Origin: Toxoplasma gondii ME49
Taxonomy: Eukaryota; Apicomplexa; Conoidasida; Eucoccidiorida; Sarcocystidae
NCBI RefSeq assembly: GCF_000006565.2
Contig: NC_031471.1
Coordinates: forward strand, 186,001-250,000
Length of the DNA stretch: 64,000 nt
Reading direction: 5' to 3'
Position numbers and translations under genes: made by a program. Below are positions 38,301 through 51,300 of this stretch, one piece after another (the stretch's first letter is position 1; each line of letters starts with the position of its first letter). Below the pieces are notes generated by a model that worked only from the letters and a program-made list of their open reading frames with translations, made no database searches and was not told where the DNA came from.

Positions 38301-41300
38301 GAGGCTTTGCAATTTTTCGTCAGGAAACTCACAGGTTCTCTGCACAGATTGAACGCCGCGGCCTTCCTTCAGCTCTTGGTAAACAAAGAAATACCACGGG
38401 TGCCATCGCTGTTAAATTTGCAGAAGGCCGTTGGCAGAAACTGCAGTGCACAGGCTCGAGATCTCTCACCTTCATCTAGTCCCTTAACAGAAAGACGGCT
38501 AAATGAGCACGCTTAGACATACAGATACAAATCTCTATATATCTGTATATATATATATATATATATATACTTCTATGCGTATATGCTTCTATACATTAAT
38601 ACACACATACGGATATATGCATATATATATATATATATATATATGTACATGCGTACATGTGTGTATCAGTGTGGTCGCTCGTATCCCGTGATGCCTCATG
38701 GACTCTCATGGAAAAGAGCGTACGCGACTGCATTTCTGTGTGAGGCTTCTACGGACGTGTGATAGAAGATTCGCGCTTTTTTTTCTGGTACTGTTTAGGT
38801 GGAAGGGGATAAACAGAGAGCCTCCAGGCTGTCAGTGTTTTCTTGCGGTTCGTCCATGAGGGCAGTGTATGCAAGAGGTCTCCTGCTGTTAGACAGGAGG
38901 CAGCGTCTCCCAGATCTCTCATTTTTCGTCTCGAGTTTTGTGGAGGTTTTCTTCTTTCGAAGGTCTCACAACGAAGTGACAGCGCGCATTGCAGGCGTGG
39001 AATTCGATTTTGAAAGGTCGCTGGTTTTTTCCAACTCTGAACTCCAACCTCGAGTATTGAGTTTCTCCCTCTTCAGATCTCTGCCACCAAGCTGCTTGAG
39101 ATCGTGGTCGCGAAAGAGGTCCTTTCTCGTCGAGGCGTGCTCCCCGCCTTTGACGGTTCCCCGCTTTCCTCAGCTCTAGATTCCCCATCGCGTGAGACGT
39201 TCCAAGTCCAAGAAGCGATTCTGACGGACCTTTTTGTCGCGCTGCAGGAGCAGCTGCTGAGTCGCGTCTCGTGTGTGGATGTGCCGACGCTGTTTGCCAG
39301 TGCGCAGATTGTCGCGTCAGTGCCGCCCGCGACGTTCCGCGAGCTCGCACGGAGGTCGGGGAATGCGGCGCCTGCCTGGGGACCTACCTCAGGGTCCTCG
39401 TCGTCTGTTGAAAGCGCACAGGTCACTTCTCTCTGGCCTGCCTCTCTCCGCTACGTTCTGCCATTCGACCTGCTCACGCCTGACTCTCAGCGTTTCCTGG
39501 AAACGCATGCAGCCGACCAACCGCCTCCCTGCGCCGACGGCGACACCCTGTTGGAGCACTGGAGACAGAGGATTCGACAGGCAACTGCTGTGGGCAGGAC
39601 AGAAACTCCCGGTGTCTCTGGCCTCCCGCATACGTTGCTCTCTGTGGGCGATTCGGAAGGTGGAGCTCTTTGTGAGGCCGCTAGACGTGCCGGAGCAGGG
39701 CAGGCGAATCCAGGTGGTAACGGACCTCTTTCCAGTCAACGGGGAGGGGATTTGTCTCTTCGGTCGGGCCGGAGAGAGCCAGAGGTGAACGCGGCAGAAG
39801 ATGCGTCGCGACAAATCTCGGAACCGGACTTGGTGGCCAGCCAAGTGTCTCGCTTCCCCGAGGGTAGAGCGGAAGGAGGCGCGACTGGCAGAGACGCGTC
39901 GGTCCAGACAACGGAGACTTTGCCTCGGGAAAAGCAAGTCTCGAGCGTTGTAGAGGGAATGAGCAAGGCCGCAGACTTCCTCGTTGCTGAACAGAAACGA
40001 TGGCGAGTAAAGAGCGAGAAGGACACCAGCAGCGCATGCGGAGGGGCGTCCGCGACACCGAGGGAGATCGTTGGACGTCTGCTGAGGTGAGCGATTGAAG
40101 GTTCCCTATTTCGCTGATTTAATCAATAGGTACCATCACTTGGTTGAACGACACAAGGCACTTCAGGTGCAGAAACGGAGAGATTCCGATGCGAGACTCA
40201 GTAAAGAAAGAGCCGTAAGAAGACCGCGTACAACACACGCCTCTCTCGTTGTTCTTCCGAGTTAAAATTTCCTGGGACTCAGGCGACTCCAGCAAGTTGA
40301 TACACCATGAAAGAAACTGGAATCTGGGGTGAATCTCGGTGCTCGGTTACACTGATGTTAGGCGCGAGTTCCTCGACTGAACATTCCGGTTCTCTGAGAC
40401 ATCTCTTCTCGTTGTTAACCGTAACACTGAAGTAGAACTAGGGGATCTTCATGCACGATAACGGAGCAGGACACCGAACTTGAGATAGAAAAGATATATT
40501 CCAAGTGATCTCTGTATAGGATAGAACACAGCGTTACACCGAACGCGAGGTAGGCAACTGCATGTTGCATTCGCACCACTCTCGTATGAGGAACACTGTG
40601 GAGAAAAGTCACCCTCTAGGGAGGTTTTCCTTTTTACTTTACCTTTTATGAACCTGTCACCCGCCGTTCGTGTGCCGTTTTCCGTTCTCGGTCTCTCCTG
40701 TTCTGCGTGTCTCATCTGCGACTCGCGTGTGGACTCTGATTTCCCTGGCAACATACAAAAGAACGATTCCAGCTGCATGCGCGAGTTTTTCGTCAAACGA
40801 TAAATCTGACGTTCAAGCCTCTTGGTGCTCAGCGCCAACGTTTCTGAGGTGAATGCGGGGTTCACGAACTTGGAACAAGTCTTGGCATGTTCCCGCTGTA
40901 CATGCCGAGATGGGGAGGCACGTCTTTTTCTTGCCTGCAGATATTCGTCGACGAAACAGCGGCTGATTGCTCAGACCGCCCGAGAGTGTGAGAATCCAGA
41001 GCTCCCCGCAGGTGCATGTACGCCAGGGAACGGAACGCATGCCGTGGTGGGAAGCGAGGCAGCCATCGGCTTTGTTTCAACGATTGCAGCGACGCTTGTC
41101 TCGTCGATTCGTCGTCAGGGGGATTTGTTTCATCCCCTCCTTCTCGCCGCCTCGACACGGGCTGCAGGCGAAGCAAGTAAGGAAGCTAACGACACCGAGG
41201 AAGCCAGCCGCCTTTTGTGTAACAAGGAAACACAAAGTTGCTTCTGTTCAGCGTTTGCGGAGTGAGCGTTACGCTCAGTATCGGCATTTTAGGACAGGTA

Positions 41301-44300
41301 CATGCTTATCTCGCCTGACGCGTCGGGACAAAACTCGACTCTGTTCTCGTTCACTCGCTGTTGGTGGACACGAAACGGCGTTTTGACTGGAGAGAAATTC
41401 TGTAAAAGCTGTGGCGTGTGAAAGAGTTTGTCCTACCTGACAGAAAAAGCTGATTTACCTTTCCTGCAAATGCATTTGACTCACACAGCGCTGGCGCTTG
41501 AGGTCGTTTAAGCTGCAGGACATGAGAACTCTGTGAAGCATTCGCTAAAAGGGTCCAGGGTGGCGGAATTTGAGAGGAGGTCTTTGTTTCGCGGGATTTG
41601 CGCCTGAGTTCATTTGGCTGCTTTCGTATACGAAACGAAGAAATTATGGACGTATTATGCAACACCGCAAACACAGGCAACGAAACAGAAGACTTCCGAG
41701 TGCCCTGCATGCGACCAGAACAGGCCCCATGGCCTCACCGCGTCTGCGCAGGGTCGTCGAGACACCTGAGGCATTCGAAGAGCGAACGGGGATGCGTTTT
41801 CGTCCTACGATTCAGTTTGAGTTTTCTTCCTTTTCAGAAACCAACGGACGGACGAATCGTTCTAGCGTGTGAACAAGACACCCAGTTTTTATGCGACACT
41901 GCGTTTCTGTCTTTCTCGGGAGCCTCATGTCTCGCCCCGAGGACGTTGCCTTCAACTCGTTTTCTGCGGACGCTTTGCCCCCTCTGAATCCACCGAATCG
42001 TTTGTTCGAGCTTCATGTTCTCAGATGTACAGGATCCGCTCTTCTACGCCATGGCTGTCTCTCGCCTTTCGTCGCTGGAGCTGAGCAGCGCCTCTGTTTT
42101 CGCGCTTCCGGCGGCCTTGGAGGAACGCCGGAAGGTCGACTTGGAAGGGAAGGCTTCAGGCAGCTCTCACCGAGACCAGCGGGCGGCTTTGTCACCTCCT
42201 GCGTTGGTCGACTTCTTCGAAGGTCTCGCAGCCGCTGCTTACAAGCTGACAGGCGAAGAAGCTGCGCTTCGAGGTCTCCTGTGGCCGTCGCTCGATGGCG
42301 TTGCCAACAACGTAAGAAATGCTGAAACACAAAACAACCGGATGCCCCTGTGGCAAGAAGGAAGCCTCAGAGCGATACGCGCAGCACCTAGGATACTGAA
42401 TGAAGAGGACTCCAGGTTCGTATACTCTAAACAACAGACAGGCTTGTCAAGGCTTCAACATGTCATGTGCGAGAAAGGTCACTTGATGGACGACAGAATT
42501 CGACGCATGTCCTGTAAAGCATTCGAAGTTCTACAAACCTGAATAGGTAATCTGCGGTTGTAAGAGCATCGTCTGCTCAGCCGTCCGGAATCGCGTTCCA
42601 TGAAGGCGAGGCATGACTTCGGTCTACGACCTAAAATAGGAGTTTGTGAAGATATGCAGTGTAGAGTTAGCTTTACGCCTAATCACTGCTTTGGTTCCGT
42701 CTTTCGCATTGACCCACGAACGATTCAGGTGAATCTTGAGTTGTGCTCTCTTGAGTTGAACTCAAAAACAACATGAGTTCGAGGCGGCTGTGACACTTGC
42801 GAGTTCCACGTTTCAAAGTGGCTCTGACGCACGGACTTTGTTCCCCTCGTCAAAGTCATGTTTTCGTGAGTCGCGCGACCCTTTACTGTCCTCCTTCACT
42901 GGTGTTCTGGAGGATTGCTTCCAAGACTCTCTTGCTTCTGTGTCTCTTCTCGCTGCAGCCATCGCTCGCCGCACGCATCTTGTCGGCCCTTCGGCGCCTC
43001 GACGCGCTTGAAGACCGACTTCTTCTCCGCGTTTTAGAGCGTCAAGTGCTTCTGCTCAAACGGCGTCTTGCCGGCGTTCGTTCGGCCTGCCTCGAGGCGT
43101 CTGTTAGACGCAGGAGCGAAGGCCGGCCGTCTGTGTCTCCTTCGCACTTGGAGACCCTGTCTCTGTCTCTCGAGCCGTGGATTCTCGTCTTCTCAACTCC
43201 AGTCTTCACTCCGGCAGCAGCCAAGCACCTCGCGCAAGTCTCGTGGGCGACAGCTCTGCGACGCGGACAGCTGCCGGACCAGGCGCACTCCCATCGGCGC
43301 GATGAAGCCGAGAGCTCCTTGACAGAGTTCGTTTCAGAAGCTGCCGAAGAGGGTGGAAAGAGCGGCGTGGAGACTGAGGCGAGAACGAGCCAGGGCAGCA
43401 ACTCGACGGTGCCTTTTGCAGGCGTCGCGTATCTGTGGGGAATGGACTTCCTTTCTGCACTTCTTACTTGGGCACACCGAGGAGGTGAAGAAGGCGCTGT
43501 TGACGTTGTGCCTGACAGAAATGGATCAGGAGGGCAGGAAGGAAAACGCGTCTATGGAGGGAGTGCAGTGTCCGAGAGAGACCGAGAACCTGGGGCAGGC
43601 GTTGACCGCGATGTACCACGCACCCTTGCGTCTTCGTTCCCTAGTTCACCTGATGCGGAGTCGCCGAAAGCGTCTTCTTTCTCGCTGGACAACTCGTCGG
43701 ACTCTCTTTCGTATCACCCTTCTTCCACGCGTCCTCTCGAGTTCGAGCGAACGCCTGAGTCCCCGCCTTCGTCGCCAGCTTGGCCTGCGGCACTGGAGGC
43801 CTCGCAGCGCGGTTCCAGAGTGTCTCCGCGTTGCTCTGTCCGAATCCTCCTCCCCGTCTCTGCTGTCGCTGACGCCGTACGAGCGCTCGCGGCTCTCCCT
43901 GCCTCGAGCGTCTCTCCCCTCACGTTTCAGGGAGCATCTGCATGCGCCGCGTTTCTTTCGTCGCCGTCGTTTTGTGTGCCTTCTTCCGGTACCTCCTCTG
44001 AGATCGAGGGATCTCGACTTTCGGCCATGTGCACTGGCTTGCGAGCACTTGGGCAGCTTTTAGCTCTGCCGTCAGTCCAGAGATGGACGCTGCAGTCGAG
44101 AACGGAACCTCACGACCACGGAGGCAGAAGCGCATGCGGGGGCGGCGAAGAAGTGGAGAGCGGATTCGCTTCGCTGGAATCTGAACGCGACGCCGATTTA
44201 GTTTCTCTCGTCCGTGCGGTCCTGAGGGCTTCGAGTAACGAAGCAGAAAACCGACTGGAAGAGACCGCACCGAGTCGCGAGGACGCCGGGGCGGCTCGAA

Positions 44301-45477
44301 CCTGTCAGGTGCCTCTGCACCTTCGACTTCTGGACTGCCTGTGCGCATCTCCACCTTTCTCGCTTTCCCAGCTACGCAGAGAGAGCAGAGAGACCGATAC
44401 CTTGGCGACCGCTCCGCAGGTGGGCGACCATCCGCGAGACGGCGAGGCGCGATCGGATCAGAAGCGTCAGGACCAAGAACAGAGTCGCAGTTCTTTCGGA
44501 TCTGCAGGCGCGGCGCTAGGGAGCGTGTCTGCGGACCTCGGAGAGGCGGCGTGGAGTCGCAGTCAGCAAGCGGGAGTGAGGACGCTCATTGCTGCTGGCG
44601 ACAAGCTTCTGGCGAAAGCTGAGGAACTGTTCAGACTGTCGACTGGACCCCACCGGACTCTGAAACTCACTGACGCCGTCAGCCTCGCGTTTTGGTGTTG
44701 CATGCGTCTCCTCACTTTTTCAAACGGAGAGAATCACGGGGCGCACCCGGCGCCAAACAGACAAGATCTCAGGTGCGAAGTGACGAGAAGCCGTGGAGAT
44801 ACAGCGGAAGTTGAACGGACTTGTCAAAGAGTTCTGGTTAAAGCCATGCTCGCAGTCGACGCCGCCGTCGACCGACGACGAACGACGCGAAGAACAACAC
44901 AAACTCTGAGTCCACAGGAGAAAGAACGACTGACACTCATGATCCGCGGCGAGGACCGGAGGCTCCTCATGATTGTCCACTCGTAAGGACGTCTCGCGAG
45001 AGACAGAGACTGAACAAGTCGGGGCAGTTCAAGTGTGGCTGCGAAAACTGCATGCAGGGACGAGACAGGCTGTCGACGAAATGCATGTCAGTGATACGTT
45101 TCGGGTAACTTCCGTTTCTCCCAGTCAGAAGCCACAGGGATCGAGCGATGTGGGCAGTTGAGTTCCTGGCTTTCCTGCTGCCGGCTCGTCCTTCAGAAAG
45201 CCTGTGCAGTTCGCTTTCGGAGCAGCCGTTCTACTCAAGTACTGTGTGTCGGTTCCCGCTGATCTGTCTCGAGTGAACAGAGCGATGTCAGTTCCTAGGA
45301 CAGTGCAAGAGACTCCAGTGACGAGATGAAACTGCCTCGAAAGATGGATATGCGCTTGTTGTCCACACTGTCAGGTTCCTCCGACTGGATGCGTCTGAGC
45401 TTCACGACGAGCTGCCACCTCATGTTCGAAGCGTTCTAGAAGCCATCTCGAGTTCGGGGGCGTCGCGCCACCAGTAA
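28501..45477 (+). CDS. HPR/FASTK-like helical-repeat organellar RNA-binding protein, 18 exons, 2,004 aa
   Basis: Exons: 28501-28714, 29324-29481, 30149-30250, 31477-31538, 31995-32102, 32934-33144, 33814-33888, 34705-34822, 35159-35250, 35704-36325, 36780-36985, 37485-37599, 38215-38378, 39077-40086, 40833-41176, 42025-42311, 42959-44982, 45375-45477. All phases agree and the sum is 6,015 nt. Repeats of about 37 residues share an L-x2-L-(A/S)-x(6-8)-(T/S)-x-Q-x-(L/I)-A-x-(I/L)-x(2)-(G/A)-(F/Y)-A pattern, e.g. LSPKAIALISNGFARA, EEQHLALIVNAYAK, FTPQGLANVINGY, LEAQHVANILQGFA, FRPDQLALTLYSLSK, LTPQQLANISHCLA. Pairs of helices like these typify heptatricopeptide (HPR), OPR and FASTK families that bind organellar RNA. 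The N-terminus (FLRAQGRRFFGF after a Ser/Ala-rich start) looks mitochondrial. Start 28501 sits in CAAAATG; an in-frame ATG at 28189 is possible. Exons 10, 14 and 17 carry long low-complexity inserts. I see no C-terminal RAP domain; the chain ends LPPHVRSVLEAISS plus a short tail. Likely role: mitochondrial rRNA or mRNA processing or stability (inference). Confidence 0.87.
32296..32344. repeat. (AT)n microsatellite in HPR-like gene intron 5
   Basis: Alternating AT with interspersed ACAT units lies between exons 5 and 6. It is probably length-variable between strains. Confidence 0.85.
33975..34085 (+). repeat. Pyrimidine-rich TTCTC/CTCTT tract in HPR-like gene intron 7
   Basis: About 100 bases are almost entirely C and T with repeated TTCTCT/CCTCTT units, inside the 816-nt intron between exons 7 and 8. 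It lies too far from the acceptor at 34704 to be its own polypyrimidine tract, so it is treated as simple sequence. Confidence 0.6.
37693..37776. repeat. TCTA tetranucleotide microsatellite in HPR-like gene intron 12
   Basis: Tandem TCTA units interrupted by TGTT and CTTT blocks lie just after exon 12 of the HPR-like gene. The tract is entirely intronic. Confidence 0.85.
38533..38646. repeat. Paired (TA)n microsatellites in HPR-like gene intron 13
   Basis: Two (TA)n runs are separated by about 55 bases of degenerate ACAT/TCTA sequence. The apparent open frame across them codes only for Ile/Tyr repeats and is not a gene. Confidence 0.85.
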
Positions 45478-48332
45478 CAGGAGGCATTCACCGATTTTGT
45501 GAAACACAAATCAGAGCGGAATCTCCGAATTAGAGGACAGGAAAAAGGCAAACAGGTCTCCAGCGCGGGAAAACAAGCGAACTGAGAACGACGATCTTGA
45601 CGACGACAAAAAATTCACGAACGAAAAGCCGTAGAGTCTACTTCTCTCTACAGCTCTCTACATATCTGTCAGTATATCTATCCATATGTCTTTTTCTATT
45701 TTCATCTATAGCAGTCTATTTACATCTCTCCAGATCTATCGGTCTGTCTTATGTTCTTGTAGCTTGGAGCCCGTCTCCGAGATACAGTGGATGAAGGATG
45801 GACGGAAATGAGTTTTTTGTGTGATTCGTCTGATAGTATTCACCGAATGTGTTTCAGCTCTTGGCGTCCTTTGTGGCTAGGCGTTCTTCTGAACGTTCCG
45901 ACTCAACCGCAATTTTCTTACGATTTTCGCTTCTACTCCACGGTCACCATCGTTGAAACCAGAACGAGTGGAACCATGCAGTTCGCAGTTGGTGAAACAA
46001 AGACCTTCGAGAGAGCTAAATGAGTGAACAAAGTCTCAGAATCTTCACTCCCCAGAAAATGCTGAACATCCGCTCTTGTCTCAGAGAAGATTATTCCCCG
46101 TGCGACGGTTCTGCTCCTACGAGCATCTGAGTGATCGCTTTCTCTCGCTATTGATGAGAGTGCAGGAGTTTTGCGTCAGTTATCTAATTTCTTGACCTAA
46201 TACCACCTGGGTGGAATAAAACATGTCTCGGCATCGCTCGCGCTCAAAGTTTCCCCGCAGCATTTACAATTTGCCTTCGCTTTATAAATTTTTGAAAGAC
46301 ACTTGATCGAATCGGCTTTACCCCGGTGAACAATAACTTTTGCAGATTCATAGTCTCTTTCGACTGACAAAGCAGACATCAATCCGCACTGTAGAATCTG
46401 TACCTCGGAAAAGATTTGACCTTTCTTTATCGTATGAGTCACTTTGAAAATGGACTCACTGTACAAAAAACGTAATGTTTCAGGGATTTATCGAATTAAT
46501 TTTAGTGCCGCGTAAGAGGGCGGGCAGCGTGTGTCAGGCAGCCCAGGTCCAGGCGACATTCCAGCAAATGTAGTTTATCTTCTTTCTTGCTACGGGATTT
46601 TCAACCCGAGTAAAAGCTTGTGTCATAGCCTCATCACAGTAAGAAGAGAAATACTTTAACTGCTGTCTCCGAGATCCGCAACTTGTGTTTTTTTTATTTT
46701 CAAAGCGCGAATCCCAGATCTGTAAGGAACGACGCAAATGTCCCGACGCCACCGGCTTTTACAGGAATTAATCCTACCAACAGAGTTCATTAATGGTAAT
46801 AGGAAATATGATGTTGCGCGAGTTCTGCGAAAAAGGTTGCATTACGAGGACCATGGTCAACCGTTCAACAAGGAGGCTTGACTCGTGCAGAACACCGGTG
46901 GCATTCAGCTTCTGGAAACCGGACAAGCTGCACAGAAAGTGGCCTTTCGTTCAGCTGGGAAAAGCCAAACGGGGAAAGGCGCCCAGAGAGCATTTCGTGG
47001 TGACTCGCATGTCGACAACGAGAGAAACTCTTTTTAGTCGTCCAGAAAAATCCGTAGGGTGTGTGCCATAAAACTTGCACCTAATTAGCGCAGCGTAATT
47101 AAGATAAGGCGAAAACGAAACCCCACATTTTTGTCGTAAAGAACATGATATCTTACAGAAGGCGCATTTTTGATGAGTTTTCCATCAAGGCGACCCTCTG
47201 TTGGGTCGAGCGGGGTCTCGAGACACCAATCCCGGAGACCCAGTTTCAATCTTCAGCATGGGCAGCGCTTGTCGACATGGGTCTCTTGAAGGTAGAAGCA
47301 TCCGGACTGTTGACATATCTTTATTTTCATTCAGGAGATGTCAACACAAATATATGTGTAGCCGACGAAAACGGTGTTTTTTCACCTGCTCTGCACCAGC
47401 CTAGAACGCCAGCGAGTGGCCGGCGCATCTCCAGTGTGCATGCGTTTGAGACTAGGACCCCGAGTAGTCACTCGTCCTTTTCAACGGCCTGTCAACACAT
47501 TCAGCCGAATTGATCGACCAACATTTGTGCGAGGAGGCACAAAGAAATGTCTGTCTGTCGTCCCTTTCCTCCATTACACACTCCGCACACTCCTACCTGA
47601 GACATGTCAACAAGCGCGCTGACATGTCCGTCCGTGTGTATCGAGCATGTTGTAACGCCGGCGTACAGCGCTTGATGCCGACTGGGCGTTTTCTCTCACA
47701 AATTTCGGCGTTTTGCTTTTCGTTTGAAGTTCCTTCAAGTGCGTTCATCACATCGGACTGTATTAGTCTCTCGACGTCTCTGTCGCCTTGTTTGTTTGAA
47801 TCTGTCGTCTTCATGGGTTCCAAAGTCGCAGACCACGCTGGCGACCGCCACAGATCACCCGTTATTCTACGATTGCCTGGTTGGAGGGAGGGTTACTTGA
47901 TTTCCGCTTGGATCTGTTGTTTCTCTTCTTAACTACTCATTAATTGAGACACAGCCTTCCCCGAAGGCCCTCCCGTCGTGCTTCTCTCACTGAACAACCC
48001 AGTTTAACACACAAGTACACAGTCTGCTGCTGCAAACGGGTCTTCCCCGTTGAGTCTGACATCTCGGAGTGAACATCCGCAACTTTGTCAGCTTGTACAT
48101 CCTGGACTTCCCTCACCTACCTCACCGGCAATTTCACAGTCAACTACTCAAGCTTCATCCCTCGTGTAGGAGTCTACACGGCTTTGTTTACTCTTTTTGA
48201 ACACTGTCTCTCGTTTCCGCTCCACCTGATACTTTGCTTCCCGGCCGATGGTTTTCGTCGTCCACACACTTTTTTCATCGTGTTCACTTGCCGAGACTCA
48301 TCGTTCGTTTCCTTCTTCCAGTTTTTTCTCCA
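45478..48332. other. Intergenic region between HPR-like and GH35-like genes
   Basis: About 2.85 kb containing the HPR 3' UTR and the GH35 promoter and leader. The part between about 46190 and 46800 is clearly AT-richer than neighbouring exons. A TGCATGC palindrome lies at 47437-47443, about 0.9 kb upstream of the GH35 ATG. The 300 bases before that ATG are pyrimidine-rich. No family-like open frame was seen on either strand. Confidence 0.5.
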
Positions 48333-51300
48333 ATGGTGGCGTTGTCTCGTCCTGGCGCCTCCCCCTCTCGTTGCTGCCCGCGGTCGGCACCTCTCTCTGT
48401 GCTCAGTCGCTCTTTTCTGTTCACTGCCCTCAGCTGCGTCGTCCTTGTCTCTGCGCTTCTCTCTTTTCTGCCGGCGAAGGCTCTGCAGAACCAGTCACTC
48501 GACTCCTCTGAGCTGGAAAGACCCGCCACACACGACGCCGGAAAACTTCGTGACGGCGAGAGTGAGACGGCGTATTCATATCCCTCTCGCGTCCTGGGGT
48601 CCGGGGACAAGGTGATCCGCCGCCATGGCGAACGCGCCGACAAACGTCTGGAGTCCGCGCAGGAGCTGACAGAAGCCTCAGGGGGACGCGGGAGCATTGC
48701 CAAGGAACTGAAAAAGAGAAAAAGCGCGAGAGCAAGCGAGTGTAGCGCTCCTCAGTGGGTCAAACCGCCTGGAAACGAGGAGCAGTCAAGTTCGAGACTC
48801 GCGGAAGTCTCCCCGGATGGAGAACTGCAATCGCCGACGCGCCGACTTCGAGACGAGTCCGAGAAAGAGAGACTGTCTCCAGTCGAACCAGAGGACGCGG
48901 AAGGAGGCCTCGTGAGATACAAACAAATCAGCAAGAACGCCGAACCGTACAGAGTGAAAGTTGAAGGTCGCTTTCTCCGCCTCGGCGGCAGGAAGACTCT
49001 CCTTCTAGCTGCTGGTGAGCTCACTTCGCTGAGTCGTTTTTCCTGTTACGCATATTACGTTTTTTTAATAAGTTCTCTGCGACACACAGTCGACACTGCA
49101 GGTGGAGAAACAGACATCTTAAACTGAAATCCTTGCAACTCCGTACCATTCACGACTTTCCCTAGTCCGAGTACGCTGGTGTGCACTTTCAGATCTTGAA
49201 TTCACTGGAGGCAGATACCTCTATTTTTTTTATGAAAAAGCGTGATGTAGACTTTTAAAAGCCCCTTGAACCCGCTAACATGCCAATCCGTGTGACGGCG
49301 CGTTCGTTTCAGTCGCTCTGTAAGTTCTCCGTTTCTTCCGTTCTTCATCGATGGAAAAATAGGTGCAAGCGGGGGACGCAAGAGCGTGCAGAAATAAACG
49401 CCACGTGGTGGAATCTTGCTGTGCTGCGGAGGCGCATTCACTTCTTCACGAAAAGGGTAGAAACAAGCCCGATTTATGGAATGCCACTCTAGCAACTCTT
49501 GTATCAGAGGGTTGAGGTCGATCCGAAGTTCGATTTGCAGCTCCACGCTTCCATTTTGTGCCCTCAGTTTGAGTGTAAAGTGCGTTTTCTTATTTTCCAC
49601 TTGGAGTTGCAACACATCGGATACAGTCCGTGCGAGGTCAGGGGAGAGGCGACAGAAACATCGACTGTTTTGCGGTGCGTCGGGCTGGCGTTTTCAAGTG
49701 GAAATGGCACTCGTACTGGGCGCGAGCTGTCTTCTGCCATCCTGGCTCCTTGACGTTTGGATGTCTCGTACTTGCTGCGACAGGGATGTCTTCCTACTTC
49801 TTCTACTCTGAAGGAAGTGACTGGACAACCTTTCTAAGAAACGCCAGAGCTGCAGGGTGCAACGCGGTTCATACGACAGTCGTCTGGGGAGGTATGTGTC
49901 AAGGAAAGGAGAGGTTAGTCGTGCTTAAGACAGCGTGTGCATGTGAACCAGTGATAAAAAAACCAAGGTCTTCCACTCACCACGGGATGCTGCTCGGAAA
50001 CGAACTGAAAGCAGAACGAAGTGCGTGAGCAACGAAAGAGTCGTTTCGGACAACTCAGCGGAGATTCGCAGAGATCTCTTTGTACGTATGTAGATGCCGG
50101 GGGCACAAGGATAAATGTGGATATATATATATATATATGTGTAGATAGATGGATACCATGGCATGGGTGTATGTTAGACACTGTGATTGGGGAGGTGCAA
50201 GGCGCACCGTTTGAGACTTTTATTTCGGACAGCGGAGGCACATGTGCAGAGTCGACTCAGTGGCTGAGTTCTTTCCATGTTTCGGGTGGAGAACTGATGA
50301 CGGCTTGTGAAGGAGAGTTCTCGCCTCCGAGCGTCTTCATGACAATATCGTGAACTGGCAAACTGTACCAGTTGTTTAGGATTTAGAGTTGAAAGTCCGA
50401 TTCCAGAGCGGTTGCTACAGAACGCGGAACGTCAGTAGACATCCACAGGTTAGTTGCCGCTGTGCGTAGTCCTGAAACGACGGGGACAGTCGATCTCGGC
50501 TTCCCACTCGGACCTACCGCAACTGTCGCACATTTAGGAAGGAACATTTGTCGGAGTGGAGGGGGGTCACCAAGAAGTTGACTGCTTTCTCCAGTGGCTA
50601 GATCGGTGCATGCATGCGGATTCTTGGAGCCTGTGCAATTGCTCTTTTTCTTCAGCACACGAACAGACTCCCAACGTGTTCGACTTTATGCGCCCTTCAA
50701 CAAATCTCGTCAAATTCGCTCAACTGGCTGCGGCAAACGACTTGTTTTTAATTCTCAACATCTGGTCTGCTCCTGAGAGGAAACCGGAGTGGAAGAACGC
50801 CGGCCTTCCCGTGTGGCTTGACGTAAGAGCGCTGGTCTCTGCATGCACCGCGAGGCGATCTCGCGCCGACTGTTCGTTTCCGTAGTTCGCAATGTGCCTG
50901 CGTCCAAGTGTGTGGATATTTCACCGCTTCGGTTTGACGTCCTCTTCTCAGCGAAGGCGGTTCGCTGGTTTTTGCCTGCCTGAGGTAAATCGGCGACCGA
51001 GGCAGAGACACCGTGACGACCTGTGGCCGAATAAATGTCTCCCTCAGGTTTCACCCAGCAGAAGTCTTCACCGATATGTCACAGATATGTCGAGAGTGCC
51101 CTCACCACCGTGGCAACGCGAGTCAAGCGAAGAGCCGCCTGGGCATCCCAGCACACATGAGAGAGCAAAGAAAGTCAAACCCTGCGGCGGCCGAGACGGA
51201 GCTTGGCACTCGGACTTTGTTTCCGCAAGTTGTAACTGCGAAATAGGTGTGGACCTCCGCATGCAAGTCGATTCTCTCGAACAACAACGCAGCATTTCTT

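Noticed and set aside
38503..38691. Open frame coding for Ile/Tyr repeats
   Set aside because: It is translation of a (TA)n microsatellite inside an intron.
41177..41261. Longer version of HPR-like exon 15 ending at 41261
   Set aside because: It ends in phase 2, which cannot join the exon starting at 42025; the donor at 41176/41177 (GTAAGG) gives phase 1 and fits.
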